A DNA stretch of 64,000 nt from Apoda limacodes (GCA_946406115.1 OX291543.1:28050815-28114814); one strand, 5' to 3'. Counted from the stretch's first letter, positions 36,201 through 51,200 are shown. A program made the numbers and translations. Notes: generated from the letters alone by a model not told the origin.

Positions 36201-39200
36201 ATTAGGTGCATTAAAGTGTTTGTTGTATGCAAAATTGACGCTCAACTTATTGGTGACAAAAAAAAAGTGGAAAACACAGATGAAATAATAAAAAGTATAA
36301 ACCTATTTATATGCACTCTAATGGACGATTCGAATCTCGTAAAGTCGTAAACTCTGCCCAATAAAGCAAAACCGCATTTTTGTAACCTTTATTAGCAAAA
36401 TAGGTATGATTTAGTTAGATGATTGAAAAAAACATGATGGGTACAAAAATATATTTTTGGCTTTTGAATTAGTCAATCGGTTTGTAAGTATTTTAATGTT
36501 AAGCTTTTAAAAATCTAAAAATTAAATACTAATATAACAGACAAATTTATAACGAAAATGTAAGAAAAAAAATTCAAGTTGAATTTAAATCTGATATGAG
36601 TTTACGTCACTGTAATGTGTGACATAATGTAATGTTCTTAATCATTATATTGACATGCATATCGTTATAATAGACTATTCTTCGGCATGCACGATCAACC
36701 TATTTACTTATCTGAGGTATTACCAAATTTAGTCTATTCTCTATGCTCGTGGCCTCAAGATATTTTAAATGTCTATTTAAGAAGTTATAATTGAAATGAA
36801 AATTACTAATAAAGAAGGCTGCAGCAAAATTACGCAGTTATTCTTTTGTTACAATCTAATTATGACGTATAACTGTCGACTGTAGATAAGCATTATTCGC
36901 GACCAGTTTAGCGTTGGAGGTCGTCACAAAGCAAATCATTGTGATCATTAGTTATACTAGTGCTAGAACCTGATTCGTCTGGGCTAATTTAGAAGGCCTT
37001 ATTGCATCAGCTGTTGGCAGATGTAGGACGCTGAACAAATGTTCCGCTGTTTGCGATATAATTCCTTCGTTGCTTTCAATTATGTTACTTGCTGTGACAT
37101 GAAACTGCAAGAAAACTATTTTGTAATGGCATTTTTATTTTTATGTTTTTTTTTTAATTTCTTTAAAAGTCGTTTCAGCTATCTTATAATTGTTGTTATA
37201 ATTATCAAGAGGAGCGGCATATTTTACATCTTGAGAATTAAGAACACTCATTTTAGATAATCAGTTTTAGTAAAATTTGGTAGAAAAAAAAACGGGTTGC
37301 ACTCCGGGAGTGCCGGCAGAAGTGAAAACATACTCGCTATTTACTTCCCATCACTTCTTATCCATATTTATTTATTAAAAATAATAACTTTTGTTTATTT
37401 ACTTTTTTGACGTTGTATATTTGACAGCTCAATCTGTCATAGAATTAAAATCCCATATCCAACCTCCCTGTACTACTCATAATCGCCATATACTAAAAAT
37501 AAAAACTAACCTAATGTAAATAAAGGTCACGTGTCCTAACGCGAGTGACATCTTACGAATTTTCGATCAGGACACGTGACCTGACGCGAGTTTTAACAGT
37601 TTTTACCCATCACAAAAAAAGTGCACAGCGCCGCTAAAGAAGTTTTCACTTCAAAAATATTCCACACTTTATAGCAGTGCGGAAAAGACTGCCGTAATGT
37701 TATTTCAGTCCATTGTACAAAATATATATCGAATTGCTAAAAAACTAAGCAATTCATTTAAATTTCAATTTTGTTTGTGAGAACAATCAGTAACTTAGAT
37801 TTTTGATCTAGACTTACTGTAAGTAATTAAAACTTGTATTTTACATAAATTAAAATGTCATCGCCACGTATAGGTATTGCCGATTTCATTTTAAAGTTGT
37901 TTTAACGAATATTCAGTTCACAAACAGCTTTTTCTTTTGCATAACCGTGTGAAACCGCCGATTATACAAGAAACCCATTACAATTCTACACGCATGCACA
38001 ATAGCCGTCTGCACACAAGTTTACTAAACAACCTTCAGCAATGAAAACATGAGCAAAACAAGACCACACTTAATTTTCGGTATTATTCCAGAATAAAAAA
38101 AAATATCATTCTATTTACGTCAAGAAGATACAATCATATTATCCTTGACACACTGGATAAGAGTAGCAATATGTATTACACTCACATACATATATATATA
38201 AACATATTCAAACTTCTACAAAATGTTTAAAAGGTCATTCTTAATATCTATTAACAATTTACGTCCTAAAAGTTCAAATATAACTGCCGACTTGTACCAA
38301 AAATATTACGTAACCTCTCAGTTTTAAACATGGAACCCAAGTTAATAAGGATGTGACATGAATGTTAAGTGTTCAAAATCTAACTGGTGATAAGTGATTA
38401 TCAAAAAACAACAATTTTAACCTGCTGTTATTAAACCAGAAAATCCAGAAATTAATTTGACTTAAACGTTACGTTAACCTAAGTAAACGCCTATCACTGT
38501 TAATGTACAACAGTAAAGAAAGTTATAAGTGATAGTGCTATTTGAGAAAATTACGTATTTTGTAGATATACGTAGCTCAGCTTCTTTGGTTAAAGATTTT
38601 CCGTCTGGTATTATATAACCGTTGTATGTTATCTCTGTTTCAGGTAGTTGACCATCATGTACAGATCCATCGTTACGTCCTACCTACATCGTGGAAAATT
38701 CAGGAGCTTTATGATTATTTACTTTAACCAGCAACGGGACAGGCGGGAATAGCTTAAAACAAAAAAAAGGAAAACTATTTAATCGAAATGCCACAGTCAT
38801 TAAAAGGTTTCTCCAAGTTCTGAACCAGGTACATCCTGGTAAGGAATAGGAAGGAAAATAGCAGTTTTCTGCGTTAAGACAAACATTTGAAACATTATCT
38901 ACCGAATGTAAAATACTAGACCAGATTTACGACACCATTTATCACCACTAATGTTACTAAATGGATTATCTGACTAACTATTTAATAAACAGTTAAAAAG
39001 GCTTGGTTCGAATTAGCATCTGTAGGCCTATGAGCCGTTGTAAATACAGTAAGGTACATTATACATTATAATAACAACTTCTCATGTCTTGTATACCACT
39101 TTATACACATTGAAATCATTATTCAATCTCAACTTCTGGTGATTGTTATAGCCATTTTTTTTTATGTGTTCAGCTGTGTAGATTTTTATGTACAACTACA

Positions 39201-42200
39201 TTATGCCCTAAGACATAAAGGATTGTATTAGTAGATAAGTCCGTTCAATAGCTTAGTAAAACTTTATTATCCACCACACCTTTGGATTATTCATACAAAA
39301 ATCGCGTTATGCTTAAACACGCAAATTTATGCGTGCTTCATACGAGAGGTAACAGGATTGTAATAGAGGGTAGGTGAAGTCGACACTTAAATGGCGGACA
39401 ATCGCCATTGGCAATATATATCACATGAAATGCTATTATTACCTATACTGGGGTAAAATTGTATTACATTGTAATAGACTGTATAAAGAGATAACAGTAG
39501 CCAATGACGTCGATGCATTACAGTCGCGTCAGAGTAGGCCACCTCGCGTGATGCGCCGCGTCACAAATAGTGCAGCCAACAAGACGCCAACGCAACACTC
39601 ATGTGTACTGTATACGTGACATGATAGTGACATCACACACATGTGTAACACAAGTTGCGACATGCCATTCCTAATACTTACCTAGATATTATATAAATTA
39701 ATTATTTATTCTTTATACTAGAGATTATTAGCAGTAAAATGGATGTTACCTCAAGCAAGGACCTCCTACTTTCTACTCTATTATACATCAACACTTCTAT
39801 TTCAACCTCTTTCATCCGCAGCCTCACTCAAACGAAACTCTAGGTTAAAGACATGAGATATCAAAGATCACACAACCATGTTGAAAAACGATGTAGGAGA
39901 CAATCAAGGATACTAGACATAGTGAACCTTGAGGGGAATTAATTTTGTTTTCAATCAATACTTCTGACAACTTTTGACTCATGCATACAAAACTTATTTT
40001 CTTCGTCAAGTAGGTATAATTAATTATATGTTAATAGGTATTTAATATTTGTTGAAACTTGGTTGTTTTGTTTTCCTTTATTATAATATTAATAATGTGA
40101 CGTCAAATAAGTAGGTGAACTATTTGACGTCAGCAAACAATAACATTGATTATATACATATTTGACAAAATACAAACTATAATGTTAAAGGTGATCTTAT
40201 CACTATTAAGCGAAAGGGTTGATAAGTGAACTAGGTAAGTAAATAAAACTTTATCTGCTTCGGATTTAATTTCGATATAGTCGGAAATTGATACCGGTTC
40301 CTACAAATAAACAAACAGATATATATATTATAGCTCACACATAAGATAATGCGCCTATGAACAAACTTACTTTCCAATAGGTCTTAATTATAGTTAGGAT
40401 GAAATGTAGAGTAACTGCGATAAAGTCTTCTATGTACAAAATGTACACAGATAAAAAGGATTTCTCTTTACAAGACGGAGTACTTTCTCAAAATATTTAG
40501 TTATTCTAAAAATATATTTTCTCAGATTAAAATTTTTGTTGTAAAATTACCACCAGTCTGTTTCTGATACTATTTTATTCTTAGATTTTTTGTAATTTTA
40601 AGATAAATATGCTTATTTTGAGATTTAGTTTTATTTCAGTTAAAAAGATGGACTTCTTTAAAATCAAGAATTTAATAATATCAACAGATGGTGTTGTACA
40701 GTTATTGACACTAAGCTAGAACGCGCTATTTAGAATTATTATGATTTAATGACTACTTTCATATAAAATAAAATAAAATACAATAGTCACAGATACTTAT
40801 TAAGAACGCAGTTAGATCTCTAAGTATGGTGTTTTTGAATAGTTGGTACTGTGTATAAGTTTTTTTTTTTTTTTTTTTTTATACCACTAAGGTGGCAAAC
40901 AAGCTTACGGCCCGCCTGATGGTAAGCGGTCACCGTAGCCTATGGACGCTTGCAACACCAGGGGTATCACTTGCGCGTTGCCGACCCTTCAGAAATCTAA
41001 TAACTTCTTTCTTGAAGAACTCCATACTGTAGTCCTTGCAGAAAACCTTGGCAGGGAGCTCATTCCACAACTTAAGCGTTCGCGGGAGGAAGTTTCTCTG
41101 AAACCGCACTGTACGCGACCATTTAGGTTCTAAAGTGTGAGAATGAATTCCCTGCCGATGGCGAGCGGTGCGATGGTAGAAAGTAGCCGTGGGCATCATT
41201 TCGAACAATTCCTCAGAACACAACCCATTGTACAAGCGGTAGAACACACATAGTGAGGCAAAGTCTCTCCTCAGACTTAAGGGCTCGATACCGCAAGTGA
41301 GTTTGGGATCGTCGACAATTCTCACAGCCCGTCGTTGAACCGAGTCAAAAGGGTCAAGCTGGTATCCGGGTGCACCTGCCCAGAGATGGCAGCAGTACTC
41401 CATATGGGGCCGAACTTGCGACTTGTAAAGTAACAACCTTTGCCCCGACGTGAAGTACTGCTTCGCTCTGTTGAGTACACCAAGTTTTTTGGACGCCAGC
41501 TTTACCTTATCTTGTAAATGATCTCGGAACTGAACATCGCTGAAGATGTCGACACCAAGGATCCCAATGCTCTTGGAGATGGAGAGGGGAGTGTTCTGGA
41601 ATTGTGGGACCACAGTGAATGGAGTTTTCTTAGCGGTGAACGCGCACACTTGTGTCTTTGTAGGGTTGAATCGGACCAAGTTTACCCGTCCCCAGTCAGA
41701 GACCTGGGACAGTGTGGTCTCGATTTGAGACACAAGTTCTCCGCGGTTTTCCTCCACAAGGGAACGAGGGATGTTTGCACGACCCGTGTAAAAAGTGTCT
41801 CCAGTACTGTCATCTGCATAGCAATGTATGTTGTTGATGTCCAACATGTCATTGATATGCAGTAGAAACAGCGTAGGAGACAGCACAGAGCCTTGCGGGA
41901 CACCAGCATTAATGTCCATGCTATCAGAGCAACTACCGTCAACTACAGTTCGTATGCGTCTGCCGGACAAAAAGCTAGCCACCCATTTGCACAAACCCTC
42001 GGGCACTCCGTAAGATGGCAACTTCGATAGAAGACCGCGGTGCCAGACCCGATCGAACGCCTTCGCTATGTCCAGGCTACATGCCAATGCCTCCCCCTGA
42101 CTCTCAATGGCTAGTGCCCATCGGTGTGTGAGATACACTAGAAGGTCACCAGTCGAGCGACCGTGGCGAAAGCCATATTGACGGTCACTGACCAGATCGT

Positions 42201-45200
42201 GTACTTCTAGGTATCTTAGAAGCTGTGTGTTGATTAGAATTAGAAGTACCTACCTTTATTTGTCATTGCATATTCTCAAACAGAGATATTTATTACCTAC
42301 TCTGAAGAATCAATTAATCAAATCTAATTGCTAGAAAAAAGAATAATATTTCTTATTCTAACAAAAAAAAAAACTAATGGAAATCGAAACATCCTTCACT
42401 TAAAGAATAACTTATTTTTGACTCGATTCATTTGTTTAATTGCATTGAATATTTTTTGTCTTGGAACAAATATAAATATTTCCAAGATTTTTTTTTTACT
42501 TTTACTAAGTAAATATTCTCTTACATCTATAGGGAGAGGATCATTTTCTTGGAGTTAATGAATTTGCTTTGATACAAAGCAATTTACCTTATTTCAAGTA
42601 ATCTGTTTTTACCGTGTACCTAAAATTTACATAGTCGATATTTTCTTCAAGACTACTTTAATCAACACTGTATTTTATCCGTATAGATAACAAATATTTT
42701 GTGACAATGTATGAGAACAAATCAAAAACATTGGTTTGTATTGATGTGAATAAATATATTTTTATGAATATCATATCTAGTATCTAGGACTAAGAAAGCG
42801 CCCGACTATATTTACTCTCCAAGCTTAACCATCCATCCATAAGTGCTTAGCCTATTTATCTACCAATATAGCGATTCAAGTAGTTTTAAGGATTCCGTAG
42901 CCAAAAGACATAAAACGGAACCCTTATGGATTTGTCATTTCTGTCTGTCTGTATGTCACAGCCACTTTTATCCGAAACTATAAAAACTATACTGTTGAAA
43001 CTTGATAAGTAGATGTATTCTGTGAAGCGCATTAAGATTTTCACACAAAAATAGAAAAAAAAATCAATAAATTTTTGGGATTCCCCATTCTTAGAACTGA
43101 AACTCAAAAATTTTTTTTCATCAAACACGTACGTGTGCGGTATCTATGGATAGGTCTTCAAAAATGATATTGAGGTTTCTCATGTAATTTTTTTCTAAAC
43201 TGAATGGTTTGCGTGAGAGACACTTGCCAAGTGGTAAAATGTGTGTGTACTGTAACCCCCTGTAACTTCTAAAATAAGAGAATGATAAAACTAAAAAAAA
43301 TATATCTTGTACATAACCATGCAAACTTCCACCGAAAATTGGTTTGAAAGTTTGAACGAGATCCAGTAAGTAGTTTTTTTTTAATACGTCATAAATCGTA
43401 AACCGCAATTTACCTTTCATTCAATCAACTCAAATATAAAAGTATTTTTGTTTCTGTTTGTAAATTACGTAAATGGTGGTAGGTACGGAACCCTCGGTGC
43501 GCGAGTCTAACTCGCACTTGGCCGGTTTTTTTTTTATAATTATGACAAAAGCATTAAATTATCTGTTAATACGAACAGATAGGTGAAATCGAGTTCGAAG
43601 CTAAATATGTTTTTGTATACTTTATGTTTTCAAAAAAAAATAGCATTAGAAGGGTAGAAAAATTGCGTTTTACTGTATTTAACTGTCACCGGTATATCGT
43701 TGCAAATTAAAACTATTTTTCTCTTTGTAAATAAATTGATCTCAAAGGTAACGTAACGCGTAACGTTAAGAAATCGCCGTAAACGATTGATGCTTGCAAC
43801 ACCCTTTATAAAGGTTTATGATCGACCGAGGTCGGCGGGGTGTTCATTCCACAAAATAAGCATTTGCTGTTGAAGAACGCAGCCGAAACCGCGTATTGCG
43901 TACTTTTATATATAAAGAAACTAACTGCTACAAACCATTTTGGACCGTGGGGAATAACAATGAACGACTACTAAATCAAAAAACAAGGGAAAACCAGTTA
44001 TTTAGAATAGTTTAATGTTCTTAAAAAGATTTAGAAATCCACGCGGCAGTTTTGTATCCAAATCTCTTGGACCGTCATTTGCTTTCTTTGTGTTAAATCG
44101 TAACATCCGGCTACCGGGTTCATATTATTACATCATGCTGTTCGTTACACTTAGTGTATACTAGGATTCTGCCGCGTCTACGTTCATCATAACTTATGTC
44201 CGTATGGAGTATTATAGCTGTTTGAAACAGTGTTTTTTCTGAGATTATTTCATACGTATATACTTAGAAACAAACAAACTGTCTCTCCATAAAGAGTAGT
44301 GCGATTACCTTTATCATTTCTTCACCAAACACGTTTTAGATAGCAAAGCAAACAAAAATTTTGCGGATTTACGGCTGCCATTTATTAACTTTTGATATTA
44401 ATAATGCGGACGTCGCTTTGATAAATTAAACGTAGGTAACACTGAGAGTAGGCTAGCACAAACATTTTGAGTTAGTTTCCTAACCTAAACAAGGTCTTTC
44501 TGTTATAAAAAAAGTAGATGTTCTTGCGTGAAAATTAAGGTGACCACATACCGCAGGCCAAAGCTAGTAATCATTTGAGTAAAACAGATGTTTTGTTATT
44601 TGTTAAAAATTAAAATTAATTAACGGGGTCATTAAATAATTAAGGGTCATATTAATGGATTAAGATCATTTGATAAAGTGGCAATTAATTAATTAAGAAT
44701 CCCCCCCAGCCCAATCCTGACTTACTTTTGTATACACGGAAACAGGGGTATATTATTCTGTCCCAGGTCTTTAATTTTACCGCTTTTACTTTAAAGGTGG
44801 TAATGTACGACGTATGATAACATAGGTACATAAAGCCACCATAATTCAGATACACTCGGCGAACAGCTTACCTTTTGTCACGCAGGAGGACCTCAATTAT
44901 CAGTGTCCCATACAAACAAAATTCGCCTATAATTTTGGGATTGAAATATAAATTTATCATTTTTTTTTTGATTGACTTAAATTTCACACAATGGTTCTTG
45001 TTATTACGCAGCGAACATTAAGAAAGGATTTTGCAAAAATCTAACTCTAAGGAAGTAAAATAGGGGTTGGAAGTTTGTATGGAAAGCTGCCATTTTTAAA
45101 GCTGACTGAATACATAAAAAAAGTTATTTGGCTTTAAGGTTGAAATTCAATTTCACTTTTGGAAAAGGAGTGATACTTAGAGAGGGTAAATCAGAGTGGA

Positions 45201-48200
45201 AAATTGTTTGGGAATCAGTTATTTTTGAAGCTGAATCCATAAAAATTGGTATTTGGCCATCAGATTCAAAATAAGATTTGGGAAATCATACCCTACTTTG
45301 CCCTGTAGGGTATGATAGTTATTTGTATAAGAGTTTAGACTTAATTCTTAGTAAAATTTGTAAAGACTTCAAATTTAAATTTAAATAAGTATTATATTTC
45401 ACAAATCACAATTAGTTTGTTGAGTAATTACATATAAAATAAATAAATACCTAAATAGCGTATTCAGTAAAATCAGAAAAAACATACGATTGTTGTATTG
45501 GTTTTTTGTAATCAGTATGTATGTACAATTAATATACTTATACAAAAAAAGACCTTCGCCGGTATACTTCTTTACTCATGGTATTTTTTTATATAACCAA
45601 TATAATCGCTGACTACAACACATACTTGTTCGTTACATAAGTCGAATATTTTAATTTTTTTGTAAATAATTATTCGCCAATATTAGCGGATACTGGCCTC
45701 TGTGGTTTCTCTGCGTTGTCTACCCACCTGTTCACATTCATTACATCAGACGTAAAGAATAATAATACCGGATATTGTTTGATGTTCCAATATAAACCAT
45801 GAAAATTAGAAGGTTGCCAACTTATGTAAACAGATAATTATTTTATTAATCAGCAGAATAAATAACTTTTGTAAATTTGGTCCTTCGAATAGAACGCGAA
45901 CAGAAAGAAATTACTCAGACCGCTATTTTTCATTGTTTTCATGTACAAATAGTACATGTTACACGAAATGAAATTCTATGTAATCTTTGATTTACATCCG
46001 GACTCAGAACAAGTTATCTAATCATTTGATAACTTATCTATTGAAGGATTGTACGATTACACTGAAAATAGACTTTGACATCTATGTTAAGGATAACACT
46101 AGACCTTAACCTAACCTTAAGACTATACCTTGAGTATTATTAATAAAGTAAATATAATGTTTTGTTATTTTTAAGGGGGCAAGTCGCAAGTTTGGATAAA
46201 AAGTTTTTTTGTGACAAATATACCAATATATCTTTATACAACGTCAGATACATAAATTACAATATAATGTTTTTGTTCCATACTTTATCAGTCATTTATA
46301 GTATAATTACGTCTTGAAACTTTCCATTTTTGTACAGAATTCAACGTTTTTACCATTTTCTATAGTAAAAATAATTTATGAAATGCTATAAATTTTAGTG
46401 ACTAGGAAAAAAAACTACAAATACTAATTTTGTACAAATGTTGAACGATAGTGCTTTATTTTCAGACTTTCAGACGATTTAAGCAATGAAATCAACCGAT
46501 TAGCTAATGTACTGTTACTAATAATTTTTTACAACCCTTAAAGTTTTGTAATTTAACTTTAAATTTTCCCAAATATCCATTTTGTATGTACGAAATTTTA
46601 CTTACATCTGGGGACCTTAATAGATCATTAATTCTTAGTTGATAATAAACTTATATAATATTTTTATAAATAAACACGCCGAACAGAATTACAATAAATA
46701 ATGATTTTTCATCAAATAAGTACCTACCTTCTAAATAAAAATTAAGTTTTAAAGTCTGCGGATAGCCACTACTAAGTTATAAATTATTACACTATATGAC
46801 ATCAATGCGCAGTCAAACGAGTCAAACAAAAATAATAATCCGATATTACAAAGGAAATACGACAAACTGTATTTCTTAAAATATAGGATGAGCTCTGCGA
46901 CAGTTGTCATTGGAATCATGTTAATCAAGTTTTGTATTTTCAGACGGTTAAATGTATGAGTGAGAATGATGAAAAAACAAAAACTTTATTGTTGCGCACA
47001 AAAAATTAAACGTTTTTAAACATAAAATATTAGTTATCGATTTTGCGGATAAAATCAATCGCGAAAATAGTAATTTTATAAATTTAAATATTGAATTTTC
47101 GCTTTAATATCTATATGTACATGTGTATAAACATTGATTTTGCTTTGATTGTATAATGTACCTATTCGTCCCATTGCGTTGAATCTTTGGTGAGTTTTTG
47201 TGCCCACGGCCGCTGGGAAGGTTTCTGAATAAGTAAGAGCGGAAAGCAAGAACAAGGAAAAAAGGTATAGGGGAAGTAGTTATTTTATTTTTGAATTAAA
47301 AATATAGTTAAACATAATGTAATAGCAACAATAATTGATATTAATGATCGGTTATCAACGTCGCCCCAGCACTAGGCCTGTTACTTTAACAGCTGTCGCA
47401 GAGCTCCAGCTATTTTTTACAAAGTAAACAAAATTTATTAGTAAGCTTGTATCTATGCAAAAAAAACATAATCACAACTCAACAAACAACGTCAATGGAG
47501 TCAATATGTGTGTGTAGCATAATATATCAGATTCAAATCTGTGATCAGATTTTAATGATAAATGTGAACAAATTATTAGTACTGCTGCGGCCAAGTGAAA
47601 GTTAACTTGCGTGCATAATAGGTACCTAGACGACACAATCACAGGCCTAGCACGCACGCGACACTGCTAGGGATGCCCCACCGGCGAAAACATCAAATTA
47701 TGATGCACTTCTCTACTTTCACGTGGCTTCATGAACGACTAGGCGCTTCGCGCAGGCATGTCCATTTAGAATACATAAATCGATAACGATCAATAAATGA
47801 AACGCATCTAACGCGGATCTTGCTGTAGAAACGGTCAAGAATTTCAAGGATCTTATCACTTTATTACTGTGTAATTATCATTTTACTGTAGTTAAGTAAA
47901 ATGTTACTCAGGTAATCGTATTTGTTAAGTAATACTATTAAAAGCCTGAAATAAATATGAACATGATATAAATCGTCATAGTCAACCGCACATAAAACCG
48001 AAATCAAATTTAATAACGTGTCCAAAAAATTAACTACTTCACAAAGACAAAGTATAGGTTTTATGTTAATATTAATATCACGACTCAAGTTAACGTCGAC
48101 AATAATTAGCATACCTAGATGACGTCGAACAGTTTTCACAACATGGAACCGGCTTTACTTCCGGGATCGTATATTGGTTGGTCGATTGAGAAGAACATGA

Positions 48201-51200
48201 TTAGTTACAATACAACACCAACTAAGTCAACATCCGCGTTGGAAATACGCTCCAAGGGTGTAAAAAAATTTGAGACCAATAATTGGTCGCAATCGAAAGA
48301 GTGGTACTGGTAAGTATCGCGCTCACCTGGGTATTGTCAATCGCGTTCATAATAAAGATTTATTTAGCGTGCGCGTCGCATGGCATTGCGCGAAGTGCGG
48401 ACGCGGCGTGATTCGCGGCGATACTACGTTGCGGACGAGCGACGAGCGGCGGTCGCACGCGCCTCTACGCACCAGAGTGAAGGGGAAGCGGGGCACAGAT
48501 CCGGGTTTCTCGCCCACTGCAGCCGCAACGGCGGCCCCCAAACAAACCGCAGCGCGCACCGCTGACCTCTGCCACTCGAATACACAGACGCATCCAATGA
48601 ATTATGGGTTACATCCGGAAAATACCCCAGCTAAACTACTCAGAACTATCACCGACCTCCTTCTATTCAATCAATCATACGTTACAGACGCTATATTTTA
48701 TGTATTAAGGGTTTCCTGATACCTAGGTCATCAGTACGAGAATGACTATCTGAAATGTCTGACTAGGTTGGTCTACAGTTTTATAAGGAAAAAAATGGCG
48801 GATCCTGTCTCTATGTCTATTTTATGTAGGTCATGTTCTAAACCACTATTTTCCGAATGCTCTAAATAAAAATTAACCAAGAGAAGATTATAAGCAGTTT
48901 CTGAGATTCGTTGGTTGCGGAAACATTTGGAGTTCCCGGACCAACATCACGCTCGTCCAATGGGCCAAAGCTATTTATCTCCTAAAGGTATGACCTATTT
49001 CGAAACCATTCATTTCACAACTAGAAAGGCAAAAGATATATTAAGGCTCGTCAAAAGTATTGTAAATAGTTAGAGAAGGTAGGGTATAAAAAACGATTTT
49101 AGAAGCCACTTAAGAAAAAGACCATAAACACCCTATACCAGGTGTATGGTAATTTTGGTGCCCAAATGATTTGACTTGAAAGCATATCCTTTCACATTCC
49201 TTAACATTATCGCGTCATACAGAAACAGGATGTTGTTTATCAGCAAGATGCACCTAATTATTTATATAGGTGTACAAAAAACATCAATTAATTTGTAGTT
49301 AGCATACAAAGGAGGGCAATATCTTATCTAAAACACGATTAGAGTCTGTACTGGTATAGACACTCTGCCAAACTTTTTAACACCCAAACCGACTATTTGT
49401 GCAATCCACAACGTACCATCCCCCCGACTGACCTCGGCATGGTCGTAAAACTATTGTTAGGCGGCCTCGGCACGTACTAACGGCCCCAGATGACGATCTC
49501 GCTATCCGGATAGCGAGATTAGCATCAACGACCTCCTCGAATAGGGCTTCCCCTCACACACGACGCCGACGTCCCCGGGTTCGTCGGCGCCCGAACGGAT
49601 ATACGAGGTATCAAAGAGTGCCGGGGCGCTTCTCGCCCTCACTCAATCGCAACCGCACCCGCGTAACGGGGAATTCCTTCGGGTTTGAGACTCACGCCGG
49701 TCGAAGGGACGCCCCCGAGAGCGACAACCCACCCGAGGCTCCCCCCGCGGGGAGCCCTTGAGCGTTGGGCGCTATACGGGCTGAGGCTCCTTCAGAGTAA
49801 TGGCTGCAACAGCCAACTGCATAGTCAGTCAGAAAAAAAAAAACTTTTAAACAAATTAACCCCTTTATGTATAAGATAATTATTTATTATAAAAGCTACA
49901 AATACGGAATATTAGCGTTTTATCTTTGCTCATTTTAACATCTTCTGGGAAACTCTGCTGAGATCTCTAGGCATCATGCCAATGGCTTAGTGATTTTGCC
50001 ATGACCACTATGTCGTCGTCTTAATGATTTTTCCATTACCACTATGTCGTCAGCAACTCGAAGGTGAGTGAATTACTCGCCATTTATGTTGATGCTATAT
50101 CCTTTCAACTGTAGAAGCTTGGACACCTCTTTCGACATAGTAACGAGCAGTTTCACAAATTGACATATTTTGAGAAGACGCCTTAAAAATTACTGAAAAC
50201 CCGGTGGCCGGTAACATTGGATATTACGTCATCGTGAAACTGAATAAAATATGTGAATCGCCATAACAATATGTGTCGGAAGTTAAAAGTCATACCGACA
50301 AACATACACACATACATACCGACAAATAAGTTTTGTAAGTACGTAGGTACTAAGTTTGACAAGTCAGAAATATATAATGCTAAATAAATCAATTCACAGT
50401 TCCATTCACGCGTATTTTAAAATCGTTGTTTCTATAAACTTCTTCTCATAGCGGACAGGTCAAACGTGGTCTGGGATAAGATTCTTTGTTTCTAGTATAG
50501 ATTTTAGCCTTTTTAATAGAAGTTTTTCAAATAATTTGGACATTATAGGTAAAAGGGAAATTGGTCTTTATGATGTTGCATCACTAGACGGCGTTCCTGG
50601 TACGGATTACAGGTAATAGGTAGGGGGGGGGCGCGAAAAAATATATAACTAGCTCCGCGAGTGGGGTAACGTTGTTTAGAGCTCGTTGAATAAATAGACA
50701 CTGTATTTTTTGTTTTGAAACAAAAAACAGAATTTTTGTTGAACTATGATTATATGATTTACCACCAAATACCAACAAATCAGATTTTTTCTTTGCTATT
50801 CTCTCATTTTTCCTATTACAACCAATTTGATTTTGCAGTCAAATGCATAGGGGGGTCAAATGGAAGGGATTCACTCATCAACTGCTTATGAATAAATCTG
50901 CCATTTGGACGGCTTATATTCTACATTTGGTACGGAACTCTAAATGTGCGGAGTCCGATATGCACTAGGCCAGTTTTTTGGATTATTCGCAGCATATTTT
51001 TGTTTACTTACCTACTAGTTGGCAACAAATTCTAATAGTTTTACTGACTTCTATTACAACTGAATGCAAATATTATAAATTTGCACACAGGTTCCGGATT
51101 ATTTTATTGCACTACTCATAAAAACAATAAATGATAATTTTCCAATATGGTAATGCACATAGTTCACTACGTAAAAGTTCTGTAACAAAATGCTATTGTT

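Noticed and set aside
41518..42013. Plus-strand ORFs opposite the LINE at 40861-42245
   Set aside because: Mirror frames of the reverse transcriptase coding strand.
43121..43420. 99-codon minus-strand ORF ([20 protein letters not shown])
   Set aside because: Lies wholly inside a noncoding dispersed repeat; the open frame is incidental.
48270..48719. 149-codon plus-strand ORF across the CpG-rich block
   Set aside because: Open because of CpG-rich composition; arginine- and alanine-rich text without domain, and it starts inside the candidate exon's donor region.
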